Below are positions 26,813-39,162 of a DNA stretch of 64,000 nucleotides, piece after piece (within the stretch, counting starts at the first letter, position 1; every line of letters starts with the position of its first letter). The translations under genes were made by a program, and so were the position numbers. Under the pieces are notes generated by a model. That model was not told where the DNA came from. It did no database searches and saw nothing but the letters and a program-made list of their open reading frames with translations. The stretch is from Micromonospora arida (lineage in GTDB: Bacteria; Actinomycetota; Actinomycetes; Mycobacteriales; Micromonosporaceae): assembly GCF_003857035.1 (NCBI RefSeq), contig NZ_QGSY01000168.1, forward strand, positions 1 through 64,000, in the 5' to 3' direction.

Positions 26813-29359
26813 ATGCGAGTTTCTGTCAGTTGGTTGCGGGAGTACGTCGACCTCCCCGCCGACCTGCCCACCGGTGACCTGGAGCAGGCCCTGGTCGACC
26901 TCGGCATCGAGGTCGAGTCCGTGGTGGACCTGGCCGAGAGCGTCACCGGCCAACTGGTCGTCGGTGAGGTCCGCGAGATCGAGGAGCTCACCGGCTTCAA
27001 GAAGCCGATCCGGTTCTGCCGGGTCGACGTGGGTGCCGCCAACGGCACCGGCGAGCCGCAGGAGATCGTCTGCGGTGCCCGTAACTTCGCCCCGGGCGAC
27101 CGGGTCGTGGTGATCCTGCCCGGCGGCGTGCTGCCCGGCGGCTTCGCCATCGGCGCCCGCAAGACGTACGGGCACAACTCGGCGGGCATGATCTGCTCGG
27201 CCAAGGAACTGGGCCTGGGCGACGACCACTCCGGCATCATCGTGCTGGGGTCGGACGTGACGGCCAAGCCGGGCGACGACGCGCGTCCCGTGGTCGGCCT
27301 CGACGACGTCGTCCTCGATCTGGAGATCACCCCTGACCGGGGGTACGCACTGAGCCTGCGCGGCCTGGCCCGGGAGCTGTCGCACGCGTTCGACGTGCCG
27401 CTGCGCGACCCGGCCCTGGCGCCGGCCCCGGTCGGCACCGAGACGCCGGCGTACCCGGTGGAGGTCCGCGACACGGTCGGCTGCGACCGGTTCACGGCCC
27501 GCCTGGTCCGCGGGGTCGACCCGACCGCGCCCACACCGTCCTGGATGCAGCAGCGGCTCGTCACCGCCGGCATCCGCAGCATCTCCCTGCCCGTCGACAT
27601 CACCAACTACGTGATGCTGGAGCTGGGCCAGCCGATGCATGCCTTCGACGCCGACCGGATCGCCGGGCCGCTGGTGGTCCGCCGCGCCGAGGCGGGGGAG
27701 AAGCTGACCACCCTCGACGGGGTCAACCGGGTGCTCACCGCCGACGACATGGTGATCTGCGACGACAGTGGTCCGATCTCCCTCGCCGCGGTGATGGGCG
27801 GCGAGACCAGCGAGGTCGTCGCCGGCACCACCACGGTGCTCTTCGAGGCGGCGCACTGGGACCCGGCGATGGTCGGGCGCACCGCCCGCCGGCACAAGCT
27901 GTTCAGCGAGGCCGCGAAGCGCTGGGAGCGGGGCGTCGACCCGGCCGTGGCGCTGGTCGCGCTGGAGCGTGCCGTGCGGCTGCTCACCGAGCACGGTGGG
28001 GGCACGCCGGGCGCGGAGATCCTGGACATCGATCACGTCCGGCCGCGTACCCCGATCAGCCTTCCGGCGGACCTGCCGACCCGGCGGGTCGGCGTCGAGT
28101 ACCCGCCGGCGCGGGTGGTCGCCCTGCTGGAGCGGGTCGGCTGCACGGTCGCGCAGGGCGCGGACCGGTTGTCCGAGGACCCGGGCGCGGTCGGCGTGGC
28201 CAGTGGCGTCGGGACGGTGCTGAGCGTGACCCCGCCGACCTGGCGGCCCGACCTGACCGATCCGGCCGACCTGGTCGAGGAGGTGGTCCGCCTCGACGGG
28301 TACGACAAGGTGCCGTCGGTGCTGCCGACCGCGCCCCCCGGTCGTGGTCTGACCCCCCGGCAGCGTCGCCGCCGGGCGGTCGCGAACTCGCTGGCGGAGC
28401 GGGGGTACGTGGAGGTGCTCGCGCACCCGTTCGTGTCGCCGGAGCTGGCCGACCAGCTCGGCCTGCCGGCCGACGACCCGCGTCGGCCCGCGGTGGGGCT
28501 GGCCAACCCGCTGTCCGAGGAGGAGCCGCTGCTGCGCACCACGCTGCTCGGCCCGCTGCTCGGCATCCTCAAGCGCAACCTCGGCCGGGGTCACCGCGAC
28601 CTCGCCCTCTACGAGATCGGTGCGGTCTTCCACCCGCGCGTCGGCGCCGGCAGCCCGCCGGCGATGGGCGTGGACCGGCGGCCCACGGACGAGGAGTTCG
28701 CGGCCGCCGACGCGGTGGTGCCGGCGCAGCCGGTGCACGTCGCGGTGGTGCTCACCGGGGACATCGACCCCGCCGGCTGGTGGGGGCCGGGCCGGCCGGC
28801 CGGCTGGGCGGACGCGATCGAGGCGGCCCGGGACGTGCTGGCCGCCGCCGGGATCCCCGACGAGCGGGTCGAGGTGCGTGCCGCCGAGTACGCCCCGTGG
28901 CACCCGGGCCGCTGCGCCGAGCTGCGGGTCGACGGCTCTGTCGTCGGACACGCCGGCGAGCTGCACCCGGTGGTGGTAGCGGCGTTGGAGCTGCCCCGCC
29001 GCACCAGCGCGATGGAGCTGAACCTCGACACGCTGCCGCCGACCCCGGTGACGCCCGCGCCGACGGTCTCCGGCTTCCCGCCGGCGCTGATCGACGTGGC
29101 CCTGGTGGTGGACGACTCGGTTCCGGCGGAGCAGGTGCGCCGGGCGCTGGAGGCGGGCGCCGGTGAGCTGCTGGAGGACGTGCGGCTGTTCGACGTGTAC
29201 TCCGGCGCGCAGCTCGGCGAGGGGCGCCGGTCGTTGGCGTACAAGCTGACCTTCCGGGCACCGGACCGGACGCTGACCGTCGAGGAGGCGGTCGCGGCAC
29301 GAGACGCGGCGGTCGCCGTCGCGGCGGAACGCCTCGGCGCCACCCTGCGCGGCGCCTGA
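26813..29359 (+). CDS. pheT: Phenylalanyl-tRNA synthetase, beta subunit
   Basis: The 848-residue beta chain has an N-terminal EMAP/OB-type tRNA-binding domain (GQLVVGEVREIEEL), B3/B4 editing domain (B3_4, hydrolysing Tyr-tRNA-Phe), B5 domain with DITNYVMLELGQPMHAFD, and a C-terminal ferredoxin-like anticodon-binding domain (FPPALIDVALVVDDSVPAEQ, SLAYKLTFRAPDRTLT). Length is normal. A long hairpin element follows six bases after its stop. Confidence 0.97.
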   Translation: MRVSVSWLREYVDLPADLPTGDLEQALVDLGIEVESVVDLAESVTGQLVVGEVREIEELTGFKKPIRFCRVDVGAANGTGEPQEIVCGARNFAPGDRVVVILPGGVLPGGFAIGARKTYGHNSAGMICSAKELGLGDDHSGIIVLGSDVTAKPGDDARPVVGLDDVVLDLEITPDRGYALSLRGLARELSHAFDVPLRDPALAPAPVGTETPAYPVEVRDTVGCDRFTARLVRGVDPTAPTPSWMQQRLVTAGIRSISLPVDITNYVMLELGQPMHAFDADRIAGPLVVRRAEAGEKLTTLDGVNRVLTADDMVICDDSGPISLAAVMGGETSEVVAGTTTVLFEAAHWDPAMVGRTARRHKLFSEAAKRWERGVDPAVALVALERAVRLLTEHGGGTPGAEILDIDHVRPRTPISLPADLPTRRVGVEYPPARVVALLERVGCTVAQGADRLSEDPGAVGVASGVGTVLSVTPPTWRPDLTDPADLVEEVVRLDGYDKVPSVLPTAPPGRGLTPRQRRRRAVANSLAERGYVEVLAHPFVSPELADQLGLPADDPRRPAVGLANPLSEEEPLLRTTLLGPLLGILKRNLGRGHRDLALYEIGAVFHPRVGAGSPPAMGVDRRPTDEEFAAADAVVPAQPVHVAVVLTGDIDPAGWWGPGRPAGWADAIEAARDVLAAAGIPDERVEVRAAEYAPWHPGRCAELRVDGSVVGHAGELHPVVVAALELPRRTSAMELNLDTLPPTPVTPAPTVSGFPPALIDVALVVDDSVPAEQVRRALEAGAGELLEDVRLFDVYSGAQLGEGRRSLAYKLTFRAPDRTLTVEEAVAARDAAVAVAAERLGATLRGA

Positions 29360-29364
29360 CGGAG

Positions 29365-29453
29365 CCCACTCCCGCGATCTTGCATTTCGTGTTGCCGATA
29401 CGCACCTTTTCGTCGGTTGTGCAGGGGCGGCAAGTGCAAGATCGCGGAGTGGG
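29365..29453. repeat. Long intergenic hairpin element after pheT
   Basis: The arm CCCACTCCCGCGATCTTGCA (29365-29384) pairs with 29435-29453 with one bulge; inner blocks TTGCC/GGCAA and GCAC/GTGC add pairs. Its core CAAGATCGCG is shared with 22264-22341. It may end pheT transcription, but its size and recurrence suggest a dispersed palindromic element. Confidence 0.65.
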
Positions 29454-29467
29454 CGGGGTTCACATCA

Positions 29468-29537
29468 TCATGCACTCGGCTGCATGAATTTGCACTCGTG
29501 AGTCGTCCTTGTTAATCTTCGCTGCATAGTCATGCGG
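29468..29537 (+). promoter_or_regulatory. arg operon promoter with ArgR-type boxes
   Basis: TTGCAC (29490-29495) and TAATCT (29513-29518) are 17 bases apart, a strong vegetative promoter. It is flanked by TGCA-type inverted repeats: TCATGCA/TGCATGA at 29468-29487, TGCATGAATTTGCA at 29481-29494, and TGCATAGTCATGC near 29524. These resemble ARG boxes bound by ArgR with arginine as corepressor; argR lies in the same operon, so this is a feedback loop. Confidence 0.75.
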
Positions 29538-29545
29538 AGGTGAGT

Positions 29546-30547
29546 ATGGGGATCCGAGTCGCGGTCGCCGGAGCGAGCGGGTACGCCGGTGGTGAGCTGC
29601 TGCGCCTGATCGCCGGGCACCCGGAGTTCGACCTTGTCGCCGCCACCGCACACAGCCAGGCCGGGCACCGCGTCGACGTGGTGCACCCGCAGCTCACCGG
29701 GCTCGACCTGGTGCTCGCCGAGACCGATCCGACGATCCTGGCCGACGCGGACCTGGTCTTCCTGGCCCTGCCGCACGGCCAGTCGGCGGCCCTCGCGGCC
29801 CAGCTTCCGGCCGAGGTGCGCATCGTCGACCTGGGCGCCGATCACCGGCTCGCCGACCCGTACGCCTGGGCGCAGTACTACGGCGGCACGCACGCCGGGC
29901 AGTGGACCTACGGCCTGCCCGAGTTGCCCGGCCAGCGGGAGCTGATCGCCGACTCCACCCGGGTGGCGAACACCGGCTGCTACGCCGCCGCGATCACCCT
30001 GGCGCTCGCGCCGCTGATCGCCGACGGCGCGGCCAACCCCGCCGACGTCGTGGTGGTCGCCTCCTCCGGCACCTCCGGCGCCGGCCGGGCGGCCAAGGCG
30101 CACCTGTTGGCCAGCGAGGTGATGGGCGACCTGTCGCCGTACCGGGTGGGCACCCACCAGCACGTCCCGGAGATCAAGCAGGCCACCGGCGCGACCGGGC
30201 TGTCGTTCACCCCGGTCCTGGCGCCGATGCCGCGCGGCATCCTGGCCACCGTCACCGCGGCGCCGGCGCGCGGCGTCGACCCGCAGGAGGTGCTGGCCCG
30301 GGCGTACGCGGACGCGCCGTTCGTGCACGTGCTGCCGGAGGGCCGCTGGCCGCACACCGCCGCGACCCTGGGCTCCAACTCATGTCACCTACAGGCCACC
30401 GTCGACGTCGACTCGGGTCGTCTGATCGTGCTCAGCGCGTTGGACAACCTGGGCAAGGGCGCGGCCGGTCAGGCCGTACAGAACGCCAACCTGATGCTCG
30501 GCCTGCCGGAGACGACGGGCCTGTCGATATGGGGAGTCACCCCTTGA
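29546..30547 (+). CDS. argC: N-acetyl-gamma-glutamyl-phosphate reductase
   Basis: Reduces N-acetylglutamyl phosphate to the semialdehyde with NADPH. It has GASGYAGGELLRL (dinucleotide fold), ALPHGQS, and the catalytic Cys in VANTGCYAAAITLAL. ATG 29546 is chosen because GCGGAGG ends five bases upstream; an in-frame GTG at 29540 would lie inside that site. First gene of the arginine operon. Confidence 0.96.
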   Translation: MGIRVAVAGASGYAGGELLRLIAGHPEFDLVAATAHSQAGHRVDVVHPQLTGLDLVLAETDPTILADADLVFLALPHGQSAALAAQLPAEVRIVDLGADHRLADPYAWAQYYGGTHAGQWTYGLPELPGQRELIADSTRVANTGCYAAAITLALAPLIADGAANPADVVVVASSGTSGAGRAAKAHLLASEVMGDLSPYRVGTHQHVPEIKQATGATGLSFTPVLAPMPRGILATVTAAPARGVDPQEVLARAYADAPFVHVLPEGRWPHTAATLGSNSCHLQATVDVDSGRLIVLSALDNLGKGAAGQAVQNANLMLGLPETTGLSIWGVTP

Positions 30548-31716
30548 GCGTCACCACCCCTCGGGGGTTCCGGGCGGCCGGTGTGGCCGCCGGCCTCAAG
30601 ACCAGCGGCGGCGCGGACGTCGCCCTGGTGGTCAACGACGGCCCGGACGCCGGAGTGGCCGGTGTCTTCACCACCAACCGGGTCAAGGCCGCGCCGGTGC
30701 TCTGGACCCAGCAGGTCGTGCAGGGCGGTGTGGTCCGCGCCGTGGTGCTCAACTCCGGTGGCGCCAACGCCTGCACCGGCCCGGCGGGCTTCCAGGACAC
30801 GCACGCCACCGCCGAGCACACCGCCGCGGCGCTGACCTCGGTCAGCCCACGGCTGATCCTCGGCGCCGGTGAGGTCGCGGTCTGCTCGACCGGCCTGATC
30901 GGTGAGCGGCTGCCAATGCCGAAGCTGCTGCCAGGCGTCCGCTCGGCGATCCGTGGGCTGTCCCGCAACGGTGGCCCGGCCGCCGCCGAGGCGATCATGA
31001 CCACCGACACCCGGCCGAAGACCACTGTGGCCCGGGGGAGTGGCTGGACGGTCGGCGGCATGGCCAAGGGCGCCGGGATGCTCGCGCCCGGGATGGCCAC
31101 CATGCTCTGCGTGTTGACCACCGACGCGGTGGCTGGGCCGGCGACGCTGGACGAGGCGTTGCGGGCGGCCACCCGGGTCAGCTTCGACCGGGTCGACTCC
31201 GACGGCTGCATGTCCACCAACGACACGGTGCTGCTGCTGGCCAGCGGCGCGAGCGGCATCGAGCCGACGCCGGCCGAGCTGGCTGCCGCCGTCACCGCGG
31301 CCTGTCACGACCTGGCCCAGCAGTTGGTGGCCGACGCCGAGGGTGCCACCAAGCAGATCGCCATCGACGTGGTCGGCGCGGCGGACGAGGACGAGGCGGT
31401 TGAGGTCGGCCGTACGGTGGCCCGCAACAACCTGGTCAAGACGGCGTTGTTCGGCAACGACCCCAACTGGGGTCGGATCCTCGCCGCCGTCGGCACCACC
31501 GCCGCCGCGTTCGAGCCGGACGAGGTGGACGTGGCGGTCAACGGGGTGTGGGTGTGCCGGGGCGGCGCCGCCGCCGAGGACCGGTCGAAGGTCGACCTGA
31601 CCGGGCGGGACGTGACCATCCGGATCGACCTGCACGCGGGTACGTCGGCCGCCACGATCTGGACCAACGACCTGTCCCACGCGTACGTGCACGAGAACTC
31701 GGCCTACTCCACGTGA
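30544..31716 (+). CDS. argJ: Bifunctional ornithine acetyltransferase / N-acetylglutamate synthase
   Basis: Recycles the acetyl group from N-acetylornithine to glutamate, making the arginine pathway cyclic. The self-cleavage site KGAGMLAPGMATMLCVLTTDA with its catalytic Thr splits the protein into two chains; NLVKTALFGNDPNWGRI is the C-terminal signature. The TTG at 30544 overlaps the argC stop (TTGA), has GGGGAG seven bases upstream and gives the usual MSVTTPRGFRAAGVAAG start; an in-frame ATG at 30529 is the alternative. Confidence 0.95.
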   Translation: MSVTTPRGFRAAGVAAGLKTSGGADVALVVNDGPDAGVAGVFTTNRVKAAPVLWTQQVVQGGVVRAVVLNSGGANACTGPAGFQDTHATAEHTAAALTSVSPRLILGAGEVAVCSTGLIGERLPMPKLLPGVRSAIRGLSRNGGPAAAEAIMTTDTRPKTTVARGSGWTVGGMAKGAGMLAPGMATMLCVLTTDAVAGPATLDEALRAATRVSFDRVDSDGCMSTNDTVLLLASGASGIEPTPAELAAAVTAACHDLAQQLVADAEGATKQIAIDVVGAADEDEAVEVGRTVARNNLVKTALFGNDPNWGRILAAVGTTAAAFEPDEVDVAVNGVWVCRGGAAAEDRSKVDLTGRDVTIRIDLHAGTSAATIWTNDLSHAYVHENSAYST

Positions 31717-31825
31717 GCGCGAGGAACGCAGCGCAGCGGAGTCCCGCAGTCGCGAACGGAAGGCGGGCGCGGTGAGCGCGAGGAACGCAGCGCAGCGGAG
31801 TCCCGCAGTCGCGAACGAAAGGCCG
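31713..31825 (+). repeat. Tandem pair of intergenic elements between argJ and argB
   Basis: GTGAGCGCGAGGAACGCAGC and the 27 bases after it occur at 31713 and again at 31772, a 59-bp period with near identity over about 47 bases. The first copy includes the argJ stop codon. The end of the second supplies GAACGAAAGG as ribosome site for argB. A diverged relative lies before argH (36668-36725). Confidence 0.8.
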
Positions 31826-31830
31826 GCGAC

Positions 31831-32732
31831 ATGAGTCTCAGCAGCGATTTGGCCCGCGCCCAGGTCAAGGCGGAGACGTTGATCGAGGCGCTGCCCTGGT
31901 TGGCACGCTTCACCGGCTCGACGGTCGTGGTCAAGTACGGCGGCAACGCGATGACCGATCCGGAGTTGCAGCGGGCGTTCGCGGCCGACATGGTCTTCCT
32001 GCGCTACGCCGGCCTGAAGCCCGTGGTGGTGCACGGCGGCGGTCCGCAGATCTCCGCCATGCTGGGTCGCCTCGGCATCGCCAGCGAGTTCCGGGGTGGT
32101 CTGCGGGTGACCACCGCCGAGGCGATGGACGTGGTCCGGATGGTGCTGGTCGGTCAGGTGGGCCGGGAGCTGGTGGGCCTGATCAACTCGCACGGTCCGT
32201 ACGCCGTCGGCCTCTCGGGTGAGGACGCCCGGCTGTTCACAGCGGTGCGGCGTCCGGCGTACGTGGACGGGGTGCCGGTCGACGTGGGCCAGGTCGGGGA
32301 CGTCGAGTCGGTCGACGTGTCCGCGGTGACCGATCTGATCGAGGCCGGTCGGATTCCGGTGATCTCCACGGTGGCGCCGGACGTGGAGGGTGTGCTGCAC
32401 AACCTCAACGCGGACACCGCCGCCGCGGCGCTGGCCATCGCGTTGCGGGCCCGCAAGCTGGTCGTGCTCACCGATGTGGCCGGCCTGTACGCGGACTGGC
32501 CGGACACCACCAGCCTGGTTTCCGAGATCGCCGCGGACGACCTGGCCAAGCTGCTGCCCAGCCTGGAGTCGGGGATGGTGCCGAAGATGGAGGCCTGTCT
32601 GCGGGCGGTGCGTGGGGGAGTACCCGCCGCGCACGTGGTCGACGGCCGGGTGGCGCACTCCACGTTGCTTGAGGTGTTCACCTCGGAAGGGTTCGGAACG
32701 ATGGTGGTGCCGGGAGACGGGACGGACGCGAC

Positions 32733-32736
<4 letters not shown>
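31831..32736 (+). CDS. argB: Acetylglutamate kinase
   Basis: Phosphorylates N-acetylglutamate, the controlled step in many bacteria. The 301-residue amino-acid kinase fold shows [22 protein letters not shown], and the nucleotide-binding [12 protein letters not shown]. The N-terminal helix ([21 protein letters not shown]) is the type found in arginine-sensitive enzymes. It overlaps argD by four bases. Confidence 0.97.
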
Positions 32737-35450
<2,714 letters not shown>

Positions 35451-35454
<4 letters not shown>

Positions 35455-36662
35455 CCGATCGGGTCGTGCTCGCGTACTCCGGCGGGTTGGACACCTCCGT
35501 CGCCATTCCGTACCTGTCCGAGCAGACCGGCGCCGAGGTGATCGCGGTCGCGGTCGACGTCGGGCAGGGCGGTGAGGATCTCGACGCCATCCGGCAGCGT
35601 GCCCTGGACTGCGGCGCCGCCGAGTCCGAGGTGGTGGACGCGCGCGACGAGTTCGCTGCCGACTACTGCCTGCCGGCGATCCGGGCCAACGCGCTCTACA
35701 TGGACCGCTACCCCCTGGTGTCGGCGCTGTCCCGGCCGCTGATCGTCAAGCACCTGGTGGCGGCGGCGCGCAAGCACGGCGGCACGATCGTGTCGCACGG
35801 CTGCACCGGCAAGGGCAACGACCAGGTCCGGTTCGAGGTGGGTCTGAACGCGCTGGCCCCCGACCTGAAGATCATCGCGCCGGCCCGGGACTTCGCCTGG
35901 ACCCGGGACAAGGCGATCGCCTTCGCCGAGGAGAAGGGGCTGCCGATCGACGTGTCGGCCAAGTCGCCGTACTCGATCGACCAGAACCTGTGGGGGCGCG
36001 CGGTGGAGACCGGCTTCCTGGAGGACATCTGGAACGCCCCCGTCGAGGACCTCTACTCATACACCTCCGACCCGGCCCAGGAGCGCGACCCCGACGAGGT
36101 CGTGATCACTTTCGACGGCGGCGTGCCGGTGGCGATCGACGGTGAGACGGTCACCCCGTACCAGGCGATCCTGGAGCTCAACCGGTGCGCCGGCGCTCAG
36201 GGCGTGGGCCGGCTCGACATGGTCGAGGACCGCCTGGTCGGCATCAAGAGCCGAGAGGTGTACGAGGCGCCCGGCGCGATCGCGCTGATCACCGCCCACC
36301 AGGAGCTGGAGGCGGTGACCGTCGAGCGGGACCTGGCCCGGTTCAAGAAGGGCGTCGACCAGCGCTGGGGCGAACTCGTCTACGACGGGCTGTGGTTCTC
36401 GCCGCTGAAGGACTCGCTGGACGCGTTCATCGACGACGCGCAGCGGCACGTGAGCGGCGAGGTACGGATGATCCTGCACGGCGGCCGGGCCACGGTGACC
36501 GGCCGGCGCTCCGAGGCGAGCCTCTACGACTTCCAGATGGCCACCTACGACACCGGCGACACCTTCGACCAGTCCCTGGCCAAGGGCTTCGTGCAGCTGT
36601 GGGGGCTGCCGAGCCGGATGGCCGCCGCTCGGGACGCCCGGTTGGGCGGTGACGGCCAGTGA
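35451..36662 (+). CDS. argG: Argininosuccinate synthase
   Basis: Joins citrulline and aspartate with ATP. The 403-residue protein begins [20 protein letters not shown], the PP-loop ATP motif, and contains [15 protein letters not shown] and [15 protein letters not shown], all conserved in ArgG. It overlaps the argR stop by four bases. Confidence 0.97.
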
Positions 36663-36667
36663 CACGT

Positions 36668-36725
36668 GTGAGCGCGGAGACTGAACAAGCGCGGCGAGCG
36701 GGCCCCGCAGTCGCGAGCGAGAGGC
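36668..36725 (+). repeat. Diverged copy of the arg intergenic element
   Basis: It begins GTGAGCGCGGAGAC and ends CCCCGCAGTCGCGAGCGAG, matching both ends of the elements at 31713 and 31772 while the centre has diverged. It lies between argG and argH. Confidence 0.55.
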
Positions 36726-36735
36726 AACCAACGCA

Positions 36736-38202
36736 ATGATGGGCGACGTGGACGACAAGAGCCTGACCGAGAACAGCGCCGCCACCAACCGGACGAGCCT
36801 CTGGGGTGGCCGGTTCGCGGGTGGCCCCGCCGAGGCGCTCGCCCGACTGTCGGTGAGCGTGCAGTTCGACTGGCGCCTGGCCCCGTACGACATCGCCGGT
36901 TCCCGGGCGCACGCCCGGGTCCTCGCCGGCGCCGGCCTGCTCGATCCGGAGGAACTGGGCCGGATGCTGGCCGCGCTGGACGACCTGGAGGCGGCCTGCG
37001 CCTCCGGAACGTTCCGCCCCACCATCGACGACGAGGACGTGCACACCGCGCTGGAGCGTGGTCTGCTGGAGCGTCTCGGCAGCCTCGGTGGCAAGCTGCG
37101 CGCCGGCCGGTCCCGCAACGACCAGGTCGCCACCGACCTGCGGCTCTACCTGCGCGATCACGCCCGGGGTGTGGCCAGCCGCCTGGTCGAGTTGGCGGAG
37201 GCGCTGGTCGAGCAGGCGGAGCGGCACATCGACACCGCCGCGCCGGGCATGACCCACCTCCAGCACGCCCAGCCGGTCACCTTCGGGCACTGGCTGCTCG
37301 CCCACGTGCAGCCACTGCTGCGCGATCTGGAGCGGCTGCGCGACTGGGACCACCGGGCGGCGATCAGCCCGCTCGGCGCGGGTGCCCTGGCCGGTTCCGG
37401 GCTCCCCCTGGACCCGGTGGCCGTGGCCAAGGAGCTGGGCTTCCGTACGTCGTTCGCCAACTCGATGGACGCCGTAGCCGACCGGGACTTCGTGGCCGAG
37501 TTCCTCTTCACCACCGCCCTGATCGGGGTGCACCTGTCCCGGCTCGGCGAGGAGGTGGTGCTCTGGACCTCACACGAGTTCGGCTGGGTGGAGCTGGACG
37601 ACTCCTTCGCCACCGGCTCGTCGATCATGCCGCAGAAGAAGAACGCGGACATCGCCGAGTTGGCCCGGGGCAAGTCCGGGCGTCTGGTCGGCGGCCTGAT
37701 GACAGTGCTCACCATGCTCAAGGGCCTGCCGATGACCTACGACCGGGACATGCAGGAGGACAAGGAGCCGGCCTTCGACGCGGTCGACACCCTGGAGCTG
37801 CTGCTTCCGGCCCTGGCGGGAATGATCTCCACGATGACGGTCCGGGTGGACCGCCTCGTCGCCGCCGCCCCGGTCGGCTTCTCCCTCGCCACCGAGGTCG
37901 CCGACTGGCTGGTCCGACGCAACGTGCCGTTCCGCGACGCGCACGAGATCACCGGCCAGTTGGTGGCGCTCTGCGCGGCTCGGGAGTGCGAGCTGAACGA
38001 CGTCTCCGACGAGGACCTGGCCGCGATCAGCGGGCACCTCGACCCGTCGGTGCGCGACGTGCTGTCGGTCCGTTCGGCTCTCGCTGCCCGGACCACGCCC
38101 GGTTCCACCGGCCCCGGCCCGGTCGCCGACCAGCTCGCCGCCGCGGCGGACCGGCTGGCCAGCTGGCGGGAGTGGGCCTCCGAGCGGGTCGTTCCGCGCT
38201 GA
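36736..38202 (+). CDS. argH: Argininosuccinate lyase
   Basis: Cleaves argininosuccinate to arginine and fumarate, completing the pathway. The 488-residue fumarase-superfamily enzyme has LWGGRFAGGPAEALARLS, AGRSRNDQVATDLRLYLRD, the catalytic loop GSSIMPQKKNADIAEL and TYDRDMQEDKE. It is separated from argG by 73 bases holding a repeat element. The start codon is not certain: ATGATG at 36736 has an AGAGG site 13 bases away. Confidence 0.96.
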   Translation: MMGDVDDKSLTENSAATNRTSLWGGRFAGGPAEALARLSVSVQFDWRLAPYDIAGSRAHARVLAGAGLLDPEELGRMLAALDDLEAACASGTFRPTIDDEDVHTALERGLLERLGSLGGKLRAGRSRNDQVATDLRLYLRDHARGVASRLVELAEALVEQAERHIDTAAPGMTHLQHAQPVTFGHWLLAHVQPLLRDLERLRDWDHRAAISPLGAGALAGSGLPLDPVAVAKELGFRTSFANSMDAVADRDFVAEFLFTTALIGVHLSRLGEEVVLWTSHEFGWVELDDSFATGSSIMPQKKNADIAELARGKSGRLVGGLMTVLTMLKGLPMTYDRDMQEDKEPAFDAVDTLELLLPALAGMISTMTVRVDRLVAAAPVGFSLATEVADWLVRRNVPFRDAHEITGQLVALCAARECELNDVSDEDLAAISGHLDPSVRDVLSVRSALAARTTPGSTGPGPVADQLAAAADRLASWREWASERVVPR

Positions 38203-38245
38203 CCTGTGCCGTGGCGTCGGCGCTGGCCGTCGGCGCCGCGGCGGT

Positions 38246-38599
38246 TCAGGCCGTCGGGCGCTCCCGCTTGGGGAGCTTGGCCACCACCATGTCGTACGAC
38301 GAGTCGACCGCCTCGGTCAGCTCCTCGTCGTCGATCCCGCCGTCCAGGCGCAGCGTGTTCCACCCGGACCGGCCGATGTAGGGCATCACGCTGGCGTCGC
38401 CGGGGTGTCGGTGCAGCCACTCGTCGGCCACCTCCCGGGTCGGCCCGCACTTGATGCCGACCGTCGGCTTGCCGCTGTCGCTGCCGAGGAACGCGAAGAT
38501 CCGGCCGCCCACCTTCACCACCTCGTCGCCCTCCCACGGTTGGTCCAGCCACGCTCCCGGCTTGGCCAGGCAGTACGCCAGCATCTCCGCGCGCTCCAT
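38246..38599 (-). CDS. MmcQ/YjbR-family DNA-binding protein
   Basis: The 117-residue protein matches the MmcQ/YjbR (CyaY-like fold) family: LDQPWEGDEVVKVGGRIFAF, VGIKCGPTREVADEW, SVMPYIGRSGWNTLRLDG. Family members are annotated as DNA-binding, but firm function is lacking. It is convergent with argH and marks the shift from the arginine operon to the island. Confidence 0.85.
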   Translation of the reverse strand: MERAEMLAYCLAKPGAWLDQPWEGDEVVKVGGRIFAFLGSDSGKPTVGIKCGPTREVADEWLHRHPGDASVMPYIGRSGWNTLRLDGGIDDEELTEAVDSSYDMVVAKLPKRERPTA

Positions 38600-38691
38600 G
38601 GGTGCCTCCTCGTCGTGCGCACAGTGTGCCCGCCCAACCGCCGTCGCAGGCGCGGCGTGCCGATCCGGGCGTCGGTTCGGGGGGCGCCGGT

Positions 38692-39117
38692 TCAGGCGGT
38701 CTGCTCGGCGGAGCGGGCGGCAACCCGTTCGTAGCGCTGCCGGGCCGCCTGCGCGCTGCCCAGCCCCAGCCCGTACGCGATCGCCTGCCAGGTCAGCCCC
38801 CGGTCGCGGGCCAGCGTCAGCAGGCCGGCCTCCAGGGCGTCCAGCTCGGCGCGGACGTGGGGGAGCAGGGTCAGCGCGGCGGTCAGGTCGGCGGCGTCGA
38901 TCGGCTCCTCGGCGGGTTCGCGTTCGGCCCCGCCGGCGGCCAGCGCGGTGACCAGGGCGACCGCCTCCCACGGGTCCAGCACGTAGGGGTGGGCCCAGCG
39001 GCCCCGCTGGGTGTCGGTGCCGGCGTGCCGCTCGCTGATCCGCTGTAACGCCTCGTACGTCCGGTGGGCGCGGGCTCGGCCCGGGTCCGGTGCGGTGAAG
39101 ATGTCCTCGGTCGTCAT
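38692..39117 (-). CDS. Small HTH-type DNA-binding protein
   Basis: The 141-residue product has an N-terminal region (RTYEALQRISERHAGTDTQR), a middle helix rich in Ala, and a C-terminal helix-turn-helix-like stretch LTWQAIAYGLGLGSAQAARQ. Similar actinobacterial proteins are annotated as HSP18-type regulators or simply DNA-binding. It has a strong promoter with only six bases to the ATG, so the message should be leaderless, and it is divergent from the type III restriction operon, which it might regulate. That role is inferred from position only. Confidence 0.6.
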   Translation of the reverse strand: MTTEDIFTAPDPGRARAHRTYEALQRISERHAGTDTQRGRWAHPYVLDPWEAVALVTALAAGGAEREPAEEPIDAADLTAALTLLPHVRAELDALEAGLLTLARDRGLTWQAIAYGLGLGSAQAARQRYERVAARSAEQTA

Positions 39118-39123
39118 ACCCCG

Positions 39124-39162
39124 AGCACACCGCATGAACGCCAGGTTGTCAACACAATGTTG
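39124..39162 (-). promoter_or_regulatory. Leaderless promoter with operator-like inverted repeat
   Basis: On the minus strand TTGACA (39147-39152) and TGTGCT (39124-39129) are 17 bases apart, and six bases separate the -10 from the ATG at 39117. The inverted repeat CAACA-CAA-TGTTG (39150-39162) overlaps the -35, as an operator would. The opposite restriction operon has a possible -10 (TAGGCT) near 39261 with no clear -35. Confidence 0.6.

Noticed and set aside
26744-28966. A 740-codon open frame on the minus strand opposite pheT
   Set aside because: It is a mirror of the GC-rich pheT codons, with Gly, Arg, Pro and His-rich sequence, no ribosome site and no domain.
29540-29545. GTG 29540 as argC start
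   Set aside because: It overlaps the GGAGG that serves ATG 29546.
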